NCBI RefSeq assembly: GCF_963666675.1
Contig: NZ_OY762929.1
Span: forward strand, 5,862,001-5,926,000
Direction: 5' to 3'
From: an uncultured Desulfobacter sp.
GTDB taxonomy: Bacteria; Desulfobacterota; Desulfobacteria; Desulfobacterales; Desulfobacteraceae
Length of the DNA stretch: 64,000 nucleotides
Positions within the stretch are counted from its first letter, which is position 1. Each line of letters starts with the position of its first letter. The notes under the pieces are model-generated. The model did no database searches, was not told the origin of the DNA, and saw only the letters and a list, made by a program, of their open reading frames with translations. A program made the translations under genes and the position numbers. Positions 7,811 to 16,690 of the stretch are shown here, piece by piece.

Positions 7811-8933
7811 TCTTTTTTTAAAAGAGGGAAACGAAAAGGGGTATTCTGAGGACTATTTAAAGACTTTAATATGCCATGGCAGAAAAATACAAAGCAGGAA
7901 TATCCCTGTAGTTTATTCCCTATCCCATTTAGCAAAGCTTTCAAAAACTCTCTATTCAGATTTACATTCATTTGTATCTCGGGCAACATTTGCAAAGCCT
8001 TATTACCCTTATAAAAATTTTCCTATCAAAAAAAGGAGCGGTGGTAAAAGATGGATCTCAATACCAGCTCCCCCTTTAATGGCTGTGCAGATATGGATTT
8101 CACAAAATATTCTAATTAAAATACCGCCTCATAACGCTGCTCATGCTTATGTCAAAAATCTTAAAAACCCATTAAAAAGACATACAGAAATACATTGTAA
8201 TGCTAAATGGATTTTAAAACTCGATATTAAAAATTTTTTTAGCAACATATCTGAAAGGCAGGTTTATCGAATATTCAAAGAGTTAAATTATCCTAACCTG
8301 TTATCCTTTGAAATGGCAAGGATTTGTACCAGGATCACTCCACATAGGGGTGGGGATAGATGGAATACAGGATGGAATGAACATGGCATTTCAAACTATT
8401 TTAATGTGAAGATAGGTAGTCTGCCACAGGGAGCTCCGACTAGCCCCGCACTTTCAAATTTAGTATGCATAGATATGGATGAAGAAATATCTAAAATTTC
8501 AATGGAAAATAATGCTTCATTTAGTCGGTATGCTGATGATTTATGTTTTTCTTTCACGGATGGAACCCGTAATGATGTTTTCAAGTTCAAAAAAAAGATA
8601 AGTTCTATACTTTGGAAGTATGGTTTTACTGAAAATAAAAAGAAAACAAGAATAATTCCTCCAGGGGCAAGAAAAATTGTAACAGGTATAGTGTTAAACA
8701 GTGATCGACCAACCATACCTAAAGAAATTCGTGACAGAATTAGGATGCATTTATACTATGCTAAAAAATTGGGAATACCATCACATTGCGAAAATAAAGG
8801 TTTTAGATCCGTTATTGGATTTAGAAATCATTTATACGGTTTAATTATGTATGTATATTCGATTGAGCCAATAAAAGGAGAAAAATTTAAAGACCAATTT
8901 GATAAGCTTCCTTGGATTAAATATAATATTTAG
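7791..8933 (+). CDS. Retron reverse transcriptase
   Basis: A 380-residue RT that makes msDNA from the adjacent RNA. Palm motifs are all visible: LDIKNFF with catalytic Asp at 145, QGAPTSP at 213-219, and YADD at 247-250. Two retron-specific marks are present: the NAAHAY sequence at 115-120, and VTG at 297-299 in the region that recognises the msr. There is no maturase or endonuclease domain, which argues against a group II intron. No other Met occurs before residue 97, so translation should start at 7791, with GAGG eight bases upstream. This makes the a2 arm of the RNA overlap codons 3-7. Its partner effector is probably the PRTase-like gene at 4648. The gene is AT-rich compared with the flanks. 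Confidence 0.93.
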   Translation: MKCWNPNLFLKEGNEKGYSEDYLKTLICHGRKIQSRNIPVVYSLSHLAKLSKTLYSDLHSFVSRATFAKPYYPYKNFPIKKRSGGKRWISIPAPPLMAVQIWISQNILIKIPPHNAAHAYVKNLKNPLKRHTEIHCNAKWILKLDIKNFFSNISERQVYRIFKELNYPNLLSFEMARICTRITPHRGGDRWNTGWNEHGISNYFNVKIGSLPQGAPTSPALSNLVCIDMDEEISKISMENNASFSRYADDLCFSFTDGTRNDVFKFKKKISSILWKYGFTENKKKTRIIPPGARKIVTGIVLNSDRPTIPKEIRDRIRMHLYYAKKLGIPSHCENKGFRSVIGFRNHLYGLIMYVYSIEPIKGEKFKDQFDKLPWIKYNI

Positions 8934-9301
8934 AATATCGTTGAGCAATTTAGAAATCAAGCCCCCGGACTTTAGGATTATTTAGTTGAGATCCAACCAA
9001 ATCTAATAAAAGATATTCAGGGCGTATTTTGAAAGAGAATAAGGAAATTGAAAGCGAGCCTTTTGTCTATGATTGTGCCTAAAAACCTTTATTGAAAGGG
9101 GGGTTGACTACTTATGTTATTGGTGGCCGGTAGAATTTTTATTAATGTTTAAACAGATATGGGAAAGCCGGTTAAACTATTTTGAACCAATAGATCTCCG
9201 TATCAAAACGACTTAGCGTGTATTTACGCGTGAATGTTCGTAGTCCTCTATATAGTCAGACCGAAAAATAGGCAAAAGTTACGGTTTTCGGTCGGGGGGG
9301 A
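8934..9301. other. Intergenic region between retron RT and nifA-like gene
   Basis: No supported gene. A 9-bp perfect inverted repeat, GACCGAAAA at 9259-9267 with TTTTCGGTC at 9285-9293, lies just beyond the stop of the leftward nifA-like gene and may end its transcript, although there is no clear T-tract. The AT-rich composition ends near here, marking the right edge of the island. Confidence 0.5.
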
Positions 9302-10822
9302 CTATCGATAATCTTTATAGTTGATATTGTAGCGGCCGGCTTTATAAGAAAATTTTCTTACAGTAATGTTGATCAGTTTGGCTGCCTTGTTGATATTGCC
9401 CCGGGTATTTTTCAGGGCATCCATGAGGATCTCTTTTTCAAGACTTGCCACGGCGTCCTCAAGGGACAAGGGCAGGGTCTTGGACTTGGTGCCGGTCTGA
9501 AGAGTTGCCGGCAGGTGATATGAGTGAATGGCGCCTTCATTGCAGAGAATGACGGCCCGCTCAATGCAGTTTTCAAGCTCCCGGACGTTTCCCGGCCAAT
9601 GGTACTCCATCATCATGTCAATGGCCGGGGTGGTGATGCGTTTGATCTCCTTGCCATGTTCTTTTCTGTATTTTTCCAGAAAATGGTCGGCCAGAAGAAT
9701 AATGTCTGTTTTGCGCATGCGAAGGCTGGGGATGTAAATGGGAAACACATTGAGTCTAAAATAGAGGTCATCCCTGAATTTGCCCTGCTGGACCATCTCC
9801 TCCAGGTTGGAGTTGGTGGCGGCCACGATCCTGACATCCGCCTTAATGGGCTTGTATCCGCCCACCCGCTCAAATTCTTTCTCCTGGAGTACCCGTAAAA
9901 GCTTAACCTGGGCCCCCAGATCCATGTTACCGATCTCATCCAGGAAAATGGTGCCCGTATTGGCCAGCTCAAATTTACCTTTTTTTGTGGACGAAGCCCC
10001 GGTGAATGCCCCTTTTTCATGGCCGAACAACTCGCTTTCAATGAGATTGTCGGGAATGGCCGCGCAGTTGATCTTGATGAAGGGATTCTGGTTGCGTTCT
10101 GAGTTGTAGTGGATGGAATTGGCCACCAGTTCCTTGCCCGTACCGCTTTCCCCACGGATCAATACCGTGGCCGAAGAAGAAGAGACCTGGGAGATCATCT
10201 GGAGCACTTCACGCATTTTGTTTGAATTACCGATGATATTGGCAAAACTGTACTTGTTCTCCAGCTCTGACTTCAACCGCATATTCTCGGTCTTCAGCTG
10301 CTCTTTTTCCACCCGGATGGTTTCAATGTTGATGACATGATGGGCCACCATGGTTGCCACCACCGAAAGCAGTTTTTCACCGTTTTCCAGGGATCGTTTA
10401 CCCTCATAGGGGCGGTCCGCACTGATGGCACCCACCACGCGGTTCTCTTTTTTAATGGGTACACAGATATAGGAGTACTCCTGCCCCTGGGTAAGATTTC
10501 TGGAGTGGGTTTTATCCAGAAACAAAGGTTCTTCACTGATTCTTGGCACCACGGCAGGTTTACCGGTCTGGATCACTTTTCCGATAATACCTTCCCCGGG
10601 CAGATATTTGATCTGTTTGGTTTTCTCTTCGGAAATGCCGTGGGCAATTTCAATGCGGATCTCCCCGGTTTCACTATTGGTCAGGAAAATAATGCCCCGA
10701 ACCAGGTTCAGTGATTCAGACAGCACACTTAAAACCTTGATCAAGGACTTTTTCATGTCCATGTGGCGGTTTAATGATTGGCTGATTTCGTATAATAAAG
10801 AGGTTTCTTCTATGGACTTCAT
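9302..10822 (-). CDS. nifA: NifA-like sigma-54-dependent activator
   Basis: A 506-residue enhancer-binding protein. Residues 5-165 form a GAF domain with the NifA-like stretch [13 protein letters not shown]. The AAA+ domain (about 195-420) has the Walker A motif GESGTGKE, the sigma-54 contact motif GAFTGA and Walker B FLDEIG. The C-terminus is a Fis-type helix-turn-helix ([26 protein letters not shown]). NifA proteins activate nitrogen-fixation promoters together with RNA polymerase sigma-54. No nif structural genes are in the window, so the target is inferred from similarity alone; another GAF-type regulator is possible. It is transcribed leftwards towards the retron island. Confidence 0.8.
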   Translation of the reverse strand: MKSIEETSLLYEISQSLNRHMDMKKSLIKVLSVLSESLNLVRGIIFLTNSETGEIRIEIAHGISEEKTKQIKYLPGEGIIGKVIQTGKPAVVPRISEEPLFLDKTHSRNLTQGQEYSYICVPIKKENRVVGAISADRPYEGKRSLENGEKLLSVVATMVAHHVINIETIRVEKEQLKTENMRLKSELENKYSFANIIGNSNKMREVLQMISQVSSSSATVLIRGESGTGKELVANSIHYNSERNQNPFIKINCAAIPDNLIESELFGHEKGAFTGASSTKKGKFELANTGTIFLDEIGNMDLGAQVKLLRVLQEKEFERVGGYKPIKADVRIVAATNSNLEEMVQQGKFRDDLYFRLNVFPIYIPSLRMRKTDIILLADHFLEKYRKEHGKEIKRITTPAIDMMMEYHWPGNVRELENCIERAVILCNEGAIHSYHLPATLQTGTKSKTLPLSLEDAVASLEKEILMDALKNTRGNINKAAKLINITVRKFSYKAGRYNINYKDYR

Positions 10823-11195
10823 AAAGAGGGTTTCCGCATTAATATTTTTGAGTTTATTCTCATTTTATCATTAATAATAATCAGTTGCCACAAAGCTGTG
10901 AGCCGTGGGAAACTAAAATTGCCTAATGGAAATACCGTTTTATCCGGCAAAAATCAAATGAAAAAATACAATTTTGAATTTTTTAATACCAAATTGTAGT
11001 ATAATCATTCCTGACAATTTGGAAACTATTTTATTTTTATTTTATTAAAATACTCTGAATTACAGGGTCTCTCAACTTCCCTTCCAAGCTGTCTTAAAGA
11101 TACTGTTTCCAAAAATTTAAAGTTGCAGCAGGCATACCGGATAAGTTATCTTTGAGCGGCCTTTGCAAAAAAAGAATGGGATACCTGTTATAATT
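10823..11195. other. Divergent promoter region between nifA-like gene and cobU
   Basis: About 370 bp, AT-rich, without a supported gene. It must hold promoters for both neighbours. No cobalamin riboswitch core (the conserved B12 box) could be found before cobU. Confidence 0.5.
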
Positions 11196-11768
11196 ATGAC
11201 CAACATAAAGCACATGCTCGTGCTCGGCGGCTGCAGGAGCGGCAAAAGCAATCTTGCCAAGCAGACCGCAGATGATATGACCCCGGATAAAAAAATCTAT
11301 CTGGCCACCTGTGTCCCCATGGACAGGGAAATGAACGCCCGGGTCCAACGCCATCGGGATGACCGCGGACCGGACTGGACAACCATCGAAGAACCGATCC
11401 GCATCCATGAAGCCATTGACCGGGCCTGCGCCCAGGCAAAGGTGATTCTGGTGGACTGCCTGACCCTTTGGATCTCCAACCTGTTGTTCGAACAAAAAGA
11501 CGAGGCCGGTATCATGGCGGCGGTGGACCGGCTTGAAACGGCGTTAAACCGGGCCGCCTGCCCTGTTATCCTGGTCTCCAATGAAGTGGGTTACGGGATT
11601 GTTCCGGAAAACAGCCTTGCCCGTCAGTTCAGGGACATGGCAGGCCTTGTCAACCAGAGGGCTGCACAATTCGTTGACAAGGTGATTGTAACCATGGCGG
11701 GTATTCCCGTCCAAATCAAACCTGGGCCGGTCTACGGCCGGGCTTCTGGGAACGAGGCACTTAAATGA
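11196..11768 (+). CDS. cobU: Adenosylcobinamide kinase / adenosylcobinamide-phosphate guanylyltransferase
   Basis: A 190-residue protein with P-loop GGCRSGKS at residues 11-18 and the CobU-type stretches VQRHRDDRGPDWTTIEEP, LVDCLTLWISNLL and VSNEVGYGIVPEN. It phosphorylates adenosylcobinamide and transfers GMP to form adenosylcobinamide-GDP, the substrate of CobS. The ATG at 11196 was chosen; a TTG at 11163 is in frame but would add an unconserved leader. The stop overlaps the cobS start by four bases (ATGA), so translation is coupled. It is the first gene of the cobamide operon. Confidence 0.9.
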   Translation: MTNIKHMLVLGGCRSGKSNLAKQTADDMTPDKKIYLATCVPMDREMNARVQRHRDDRGPDWTTIEEPIRIHEAIDRACAQAKVILVDCLTLWISNLLFEQKDEAGIMAAVDRLETALNRAACPVILVSNEVGYGIVPENSLARQFRDMAGLVNQRAAQFVDKVIVTMAGIPVQIKPGPVYGRASGNEALK

Positions 11769-12529
11769 CCCGTATGACATCCGATTTCCTTACAGACCTG
11801 CGGGCCTGCCTGGCCTTTATTACCATTTTGCCCACAGGAAAAAACCCGGCATATTCCCCTTTGGGCATGATCCGCTTTTTCCCCGTGGTGGGATTGATCA
11901 TCGGCGCCCTTCTGGTGATGACCGATGTTCTGGCATCCCTGTTCTGGCCGGCACCTGTCGCAGCCCTTGTTGATCTTATTTTCCTGGTCGCCGTGACCGG
12001 GGCCTTTCATCTGGACGGGCTCGGCGATACCGCCGACGGCATATTCAGCCATCGGGGCCGGGAACGGGCCCTGGAAATCATGAAGGATTCCAGAACCGGC
12101 ATGATGGGATTGGTTGCCGTTATTCTGGGGCTGGCGACAAAACTTGCCGGAATCTGGTCGGTGAAGATCAGTTGTTCCCCGGTGCAGGCCATGCTCATAT
12201 TTTTCCTGGTCCCCGCTTTTTCAAGGGCCTCCATGATCTTCGGCATAAAATATCTCAATTATGGTAGAAAAGGCGGAACCGGCAAAGATCTCTTTGACCG
12301 CCCCCTGAATTCAAAAGACTTTTACCTCTGCATGATCCCGCTTATTTTTTCCCTGTTTCTAGGCGTTAAGGGCCTGGTATTAATTCTAGGATTTGCCCTG
12401 GGATGCGTCGGCATTTTAACATTCTATAAACGGAAAATGAACTGCATCACAGGAGATATGCTCGGGGCCATGACCGAAGTGATGGAAGCCTGGCTGTTCA
12501 TGGTTGCCGGGATGAACCTTATTTCATAG
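11765..12529 (+). CDS. cobS: Adenosylcobinamide-GDP ribazoletransferase
   Basis: A 254-residue polytopic membrane protein that joins adenosylcobinamide-GDP to the alpha-ribazole lower ligand, the last step of nucleotide loop assembly. The N-terminus has LAFITILPTG. The conserved acidic segment GAFHLDGLGDTADGIF at about residues 79-94 is the active-site signature, followed by KDSRTGMMG. About six hydrophobic segments are visible. It overlaps cobU by four bases. Confidence 0.92.
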   Translation: MTRMTSDFLTDLRACLAFITILPTGKNPAYSPLGMIRFFPVVGLIIGALLVMTDVLASLFWPAPVAALVDLIFLVAVTGAFHLDGLGDTADGIFSHRGRERALEIMKDSRTGMMGLVAVILGLATKLAGIWSVKISCSPVQAMLIFFLVPAFSRASMIFGIKYLNYGRKGGTGKDLFDRPLNSKDFYLCMIPLIFSLFLGVKGLVLILGFALGCVGILTFYKRKMNCITGDMLGAMTEVMEAWLFMVAGMNLIS

Positions 12530-12559
12530 TCGTCGATAACCAATCAATTTCATGAGAGC

Positions 12560-13804
12560 ATGGCAATGAAAAAAACAATCCGACTGTTGTTACTATTTCC
12601 AATGTTTTATGTATGTGTTCATTGTTATCCAGGCAATATTATGGGATTAAACCCAACCATTGCCGAGGCCGGGATTATCGATGATCCCGCCTCATTTTCC
12701 GCCGTTGCTGAAGCCTTTGGTACAAGTTCGAGTGATTCAGATTATAATACGCGCTATGACCTTGATAATGATGGTGATATTGACGGTGAAGATATCGTTG
12801 CGCTCTTGAATGAAGACGATCTTCCGCCGGCGGGTAATCCTTACGGTACGTGCAGCGTTCCTTCCGATGCGAGGGAAGAGGAGACATCAGCGCCGGACCA
12901 GGTCATCGGCGACGGCACACCGGGCAGCTGTACAAGCCGGGCCGTTGTGGATGCCGTGGCCAGTGGTGGCATCATCACCTTTAATTGCGGGCCGGAACCC
13001 ATCACCATTCAAATGAATGAAACCGCCAAAATTTTTAACGATACCGGTCCCAAAATAGTCATTGACGGCGGCGGCAAGGTGACCTTGAGCGGTCGTAATC
13101 AACGGCGGATACTCTACATGAACACCTGTGATGAAGATCAAGTATGGACCACGGAGACGTGCCAAAACCAGGATTACCCCCGGCTGACCATTCAAAACCT
13201 GACATTTATCAATGGAAATTCCAAATCTGAAACCGAATATACCGGTGGTGGTGCGGTCTGGGTCCGGGGTGGTCGATTCAAAATTGTTAACTGCCGATTT
13301 TTCAATAATGTGTGCGCAGATACCGGTCCGGATGTCGGGGGGGCCGCTGTCCGTGTCTTCAGCCAATATGACGGCAATCCGGTGTATGTGGTCAACAGCA
13401 CCTTTGGCGGCAGAGACGACCTGGGCAACGTGGGCGCCAACGGCGGCGGCATCAGCAGCATCGGGGTATCGTGGACCATCATCAACGGCCTTTTTTCTTA
13501 TAACCGGGCCATTGGGAATGGCGGAAATCCCGCCCAGAACGGCACCCCGGGCGGCGGCAGCGGCGGAGCCATCTACAATGACGGAAATTACATGATTCTC
13601 TCGTTATGTGGTACACGCATCGAACACAATAAGGTCAATCAGCACGGTTCAGCCATCTTTTTTGTCACCAATGATCACTCCGGGCATATTACCATGGACG
13701 ATACGGTGATTGAAAACAATACCGGCGGCTCCTGGTATCCCGTCTATCCACAGATCAGTTGTCACAGTGATATACCAATATATGTGGATGATGGTGAACA
13801 GTGA
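12560..13804 (+). CDS. Secreted parallel beta-helix protein with a dockerin/EF-hand-like repeat
   Basis: A 414-residue protein with an N-terminal signal sequence (KKTIRLLLLFPMFYVCVHC). Residues about 55-80 hold the calcium-binding loop DLDNDGDIDGEDIV, as in dockerin/EF-hand repeats. A Cys-containing beta-helix follows, with TIQNLTFINGN, GGGAVWVRGGRFKIVNC and GGGISSIG rungs. This resembles the adhesin or polysaccharide-lyase-like folds of surface proteins, but no catalytic residues were recognised. It sits between cobS and cobD inside the cobamide operon, and its stop overlaps the cobD start (GTGA). An extracellular role in a cobamide operon is unexpected. Its function is unknown. Confidence 0.8.
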   Translation: MAMKKTIRLLLLFPMFYVCVHCYPGNIMGLNPTIAEAGIIDDPASFSAVAEAFGTSSSDSDYNTRYDLDNDGDIDGEDIVALLNEDDLPPAGNPYGTCSVPSDAREEETSAPDQVIGDGTPGSCTSRAVVDAVASGGIITFNCGPEPITIQMNETAKIFNDTGPKIVIDGGGKVTLSGRNQRRILYMNTCDEDQVWTTETCQNQDYPRLTIQNLTFINGNSKSETEYTGGGAVWVRGGRFKIVNCRFFNNVCADTGPDVGGAAVRVFSQYDGNPVYVVNSTFGGRDDLGNVGANGGGISSIGVSWTIINGLFSYNRAIGNGGNPAQNGTPGGGSGGAIYNDGNYMILSLCGTRIEHNKVNQHGSAIFFVTNDHSGHITMDDTVIENNTGGSWYPVYPQISCHSDIPIYVDDGEQ

Positions 13805-14883
13805 TTCACGGCCATGGTGGAAATAAGCAGCAACTGGCAGACCGTATCGGATGCAGCGCTGAAGAGATCATTGATATGAGCGCCAATCTCAATCCCTTGG
13901 GGCCGCCAAAACGTATCAATAGCTTTATCCGGGAGAACATTCATCTGATTCATGCCCTTCCCGAACCGGATGCTGCGGGTATGTGCAAGGGGTTTGCAGA
14001 CTATTACGGCATTGATCCCGGTTGTGCGATTGCCGGCAACGGCACCACTTTTTTTATCTATACCCTGCCCCTGGCCCTGGGGGCAAAAAAGGCCCTGATC
14101 CTGGGGCCTACCTACGCCGACTATGAAGACGGCTGTGCCGCACACCATGTAAAGCCCCGTCACTGTTTGACTCTGGCCGAAAACGATTTTGTTCCTGATA
14201 TGGATCAATTATCCGCCCGGGCCGGACAGGCCGACCTGGTCTTTATCTGCAACCCGAACAACCCCACCGGCTCCTTGATCAACAAACAGGATCTGGAAAC
14301 ATTGATTCGACGCCGTCCAGAGACCTGTTTTGTGGTGGATGAATCCTATCTGCCCTTTGTACCGGATGCCGAAGACATTTCCCTTGTCACCCATACCCAC
14401 CTGCCCAACCTTGTGGTACTCTCCTCCATGTCCAAAATTTTCAGGATTCCTGGGCTGCGCACGGGTTTTTTAACGGGGTCCAAAGCCCTGATCCAAAACG
14501 TCATGGGCCATTACCAGCCCTGGAGTGTTAATGCCCTGGCCCAGGCAGTTATCAAGGATATTTATGATCATCCCGACGACATTCTGCCCTTTTACCGGCA
14601 GACCCGGGAATTTATTGTGGAAGAACGCCGGAATTTTACCCAGGCCCTGGCTGAAACAGACGGTATCCGGCTTTTTGATGCACCGGTCTATTTTGTGTTG
14701 GCACAGGTTGACAAAATTTCAGCCGCGCAGTTGTGCCGGCGGGTGGGAGATAATCGTTTCCTGATCCGGGACTGTGCCAATTTTAAAGGACTGTCCGAGC
14801 GATTTGTCCGGTTTTCCCTGAAAACCAATGAACCCAACCTGGCCCTGGCCCAAACGATCAAAAGGGCGCTGGCCCGGGAGTAA
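13801..14883 (+). CDS. cobD: L-threonine-O-3-phosphate decarboxylase (CobD, Salmonella naming)
   Basis: A 360-residue PLP enzyme of the class I/II aminotransferase fold. It begins MIHGHGGN, includes DMSANLNPLGPP, CNPNNPTGSL and FVVDESYLPF, and has the PLP lysine in SSMSKIFRIPGLRTGF. CobD decarboxylates threonine phosphate to (R)-1-amino-2-propanol phosphate, the linker that CbiB attaches. The start is GTG at 13801, overlapping the upstream stop by four bases. HisC-like aminotransferases are related, but the neighbours cobS and cbiB support CobD. Confidence 0.88.
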   Translation: MIHGHGGNKQQLADRIGCSAEEIIDMSANLNPLGPPKRINSFIRENIHLIHALPEPDAAGMCKGFADYYGIDPGCAIAGNGTTFFIYTLPLALGAKKALILGPTYADYEDGCAAHHVKPRHCLTLAENDFVPDMDQLSARAGQADLVFICNPNNPTGSLINKQDLETLIRRRPETCFVVDESYLPFVPDAEDISLVTHTHLPNLVVLSSMSKIFRIPGLRTGFLTGSKALIQNVMGHYQPWSVNALAQAVIKDIYDHPDDILPFYRQTREFIVEERRNFTQALAETDGIRLFDAPVYFVLAQVDKISAAQLCRRVGDNRFLIRDCANFKGLSERFVRFSLKTNEPNLALAQTIKRALARE

Positions 14884-14891
14884 AAGAACGC

Positions 14892-15848
14892 ATGATTTTT
14901 AACGTAACCTGGCAGATTTTAGCTGCCGCCTTTACCCTGGACGTTCTGGCCGGAGACCCAAGATGGCTGCCCCACCCCATCGTCTGGATGGGCCGGGCCA
15001 TTTCGTATTTTGAGCCGGCGTGTCGAAAACGATTTGAAAATCCATTCAAGGCAGGCCTTTTTTTTGCCCTTGGCCTGATTGCCCTAACCTTTGGCCTGAC
15101 CTGCAGTATTATTTTTATCGCCAACCGGATTCATCCGGTGGCCGCTGTGATAGTTCAGACCGTGCTGATTTTTTACAGTTTTTCCACCCAAAGCCTGTAC
15201 AAGGCAGCCATGGATGTTTTTAAGCCTTTGGCCCAAGGAGACCTGCCCCAGGCCAGAATCAAATTGGGCTACATTGTCGGTCGGCAGACCAAAGACCTGG
15301 ATGAGGCGGGGATCACCCGGGCGGCCTGTGAAACCGTGGCGGAAAATTTCGTGGACGGATTTTTGTCGCCCTTATGCTTTACCCTGGTGCTCGGTGCCCC
15401 GGGTGCCATGATGTACAAAATGATCAACACACTGGATTCCATGGTCGGATATCAAAACGACACCTATATCCTGTTCGGCAGGGCCGCAGCCCGCATTGAC
15501 GATGGGGCCAACTATATCCCGGCCCGACTCTCCGTCGTGATCATTTCTTCGGCGGCGGCTGTTCTTTCCTTTAGCCGGGGCAAAAGCGCATTTTTGACGG
15601 CACTCACCCAGGGCCGCAATCACAAAAGCCCCAACGCAGGATTCCCCGAAGCGGCCTTTGCAGGCGCCCTGGGTGTCCGGTTCGGCGGTCCCAACGTCTA
15701 CCACGGCAAGCTAGTGGACAAACCCTATATCGGTGGTGCCTTTAATGACCCCACACCCGCCCACATTGAAAAAGCCTGTGAATTGATGTTGCTGTCGGCC
15801 CTGGTTGCCGTGGTATTGGCCTTCCTGTGGGCCTTGGGAGTGTCTTAA
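14892..15848 (+). CDS. cbiB: Adenosylcobinamide-phosphate synthase
   Basis: A 318-residue membrane protein. The N-terminus has DVLAGDPRWLPHPIVWMGR, the CbiB/CobD family signature. Later motifs are GRQTKDLDEAGITRAACETVAENFVDG and NTLDSMVGY. It attaches aminopropanol phosphate to adenosylcobyric acid. Several hydrophobic helices are visible. It starts 8 bp after cobD and ends one base before the next start, so the operon is tightly packed. Confidence 0.92.
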   Translation: MIFNVTWQILAAAFTLDVLAGDPRWLPHPIVWMGRAISYFEPACRKRFENPFKAGLFFALGLIALTFGLTCSIIFIANRIHPVAAVIVQTVLIFYSFSTQSLYKAAMDVFKPLAQGDLPQARIKLGYIVGRQTKDLDEAGITRAACETVAENFVDGFLSPLCFTLVLGAPGAMMYKMINTLDSMVGYQNDTYILFGRAAARIDDGANYIPARLSVVIISSAAAVLSFSRGKSAFLTALTQGRNHKSPNAGFPEAAFAGALGVRFGGPNVYHGKLVDKPYIGGAFNDPTPAHIEKACELMLLSALVAVVLAFLWALGVS

Positions 15849-15849
15849 C

Positions 15850-16644
15850 ATGATCAAGCGACCGTTCAGGCTGGGCACCACCTCCTTTATCTATCCGGAC
15901 CATATCATCCCCAATGTCAAAAAAATCGGCTCCTTTTTTGACGAGATTGAACTTCTGGTATTTGAAAGCAAACCCGAAAGTGTGATTCCTTCCCCAAACG
16001 ATGTAAAAGAACTGGCAAGCCTATCCCGGGACCTGGACCTGACCTATAATGTCCACCTGCCCACGGATATCAGTTTGAGTGCAGCCAATCCCCAGGAACG
16101 CCGGGACGCTGCAGATACCCTGAAACAGGTGATTGAACGCTTTTCCATTTCGCCTGTCACACACTTTACCCTTCACCTGGAGATGAAGAAGCCCCTGCCG
16201 TCAAAGGCCGGCATTGACCTCTGGCAAGACAATGCACGGCAAGGGCTTGATTTGCTGGTGCCGGCCCTGGAAGATCCGGCAAAGATCGGCGTGGAAACCC
16301 TCTGGTATCCACCCGGGATTTTCAAAAATCTGATCGACGAATTTGGCCTGTCCGTATGTGCCGATCTTGGCCACCACCTCAAATACGGATATGACATCCC
16401 CCGCACCTTTGAACTGTTCGGTCCCAAAATCAGCCTGGTTCACCTTCACGGTGTGGATACGCGCTTGGCACCCCCCCGGGACCACATCGGCCTTGACAGG
16501 ATGGTACCCAACGAATTCAAAAAAATGATCGCCCCCTTGAAACACTACACAGGCACCGTCGGCTTAGAGGTCTTTAAACTTGCCCACCTGCAAGGCTCTC
16601 TGGCTGCTTTGTCCAAATTTTTTAGGGATATGCCTTGCTTATAA
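15850..16644 (+). CDS. cbiR: Probable cobamide-remodelling phosphodiesterase (CbiR-like TIM barrel)
   Basis: A 265-residue protein of the sugar-phosphate isomerase/AP endonuclease 2 TIM-barrel class. Visible features are LGTTSFIYPDHI at the N-terminus, ELLVFES, YNVHLPTD, FTLHLE, VETLWYPPG, VCADLGHH and LVHLHGV; the repeated His and acidic residues at strand ends fit a metal centre. CbiR enzymes hydrolyse the nucleotide loop of existing cobamides so that a new lower ligand can be attached. The position directly after cbiB, one base from its stop, strongly favours this role over a sugar isomerase. The ATG at 15850 was chosen; the frame extends into cbiB. The next gene is separated by an IS66 element. 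Confidence 0.75.
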   Translation: MIKRPFRLGTTSFIYPDHIIPNVKKIGSFFDEIELLVFESKPESVIPSPNDVKELASLSRDLDLTYNVHLPTDISLSAANPQERRDAADTLKQVIERFSISPVTHFTLHLEMKKPLPSKAGIDLWQDNARQGLDLLVPALEDPAKIGVETLWYPPGIFKNLIDEFGLSVCADLGHHLKYGYDIPRTFELFGPKISLVHLHGVDTRLAPPRDHIGLDRMVPNEFKKMIAPLKHYTGTVGLEVFKLAHLQGSLAALSKFFRDMPCL

Positions 16645-16690
16645 TTCAAATACCTGAAACACAACCATGCCGATTAATTCAACTTTACCC

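Noticed and set aside
7791..8933. RT as part of a group II intron
   Set aside because: No maturase or endonuclease domain, no intron-like flanks, and retron-specific NAAHAY and VTG motifs are present.
10823..11195. Possible cobalamin riboswitch before cobU
   Set aside because: The conserved B12 box and core helices could not be found.
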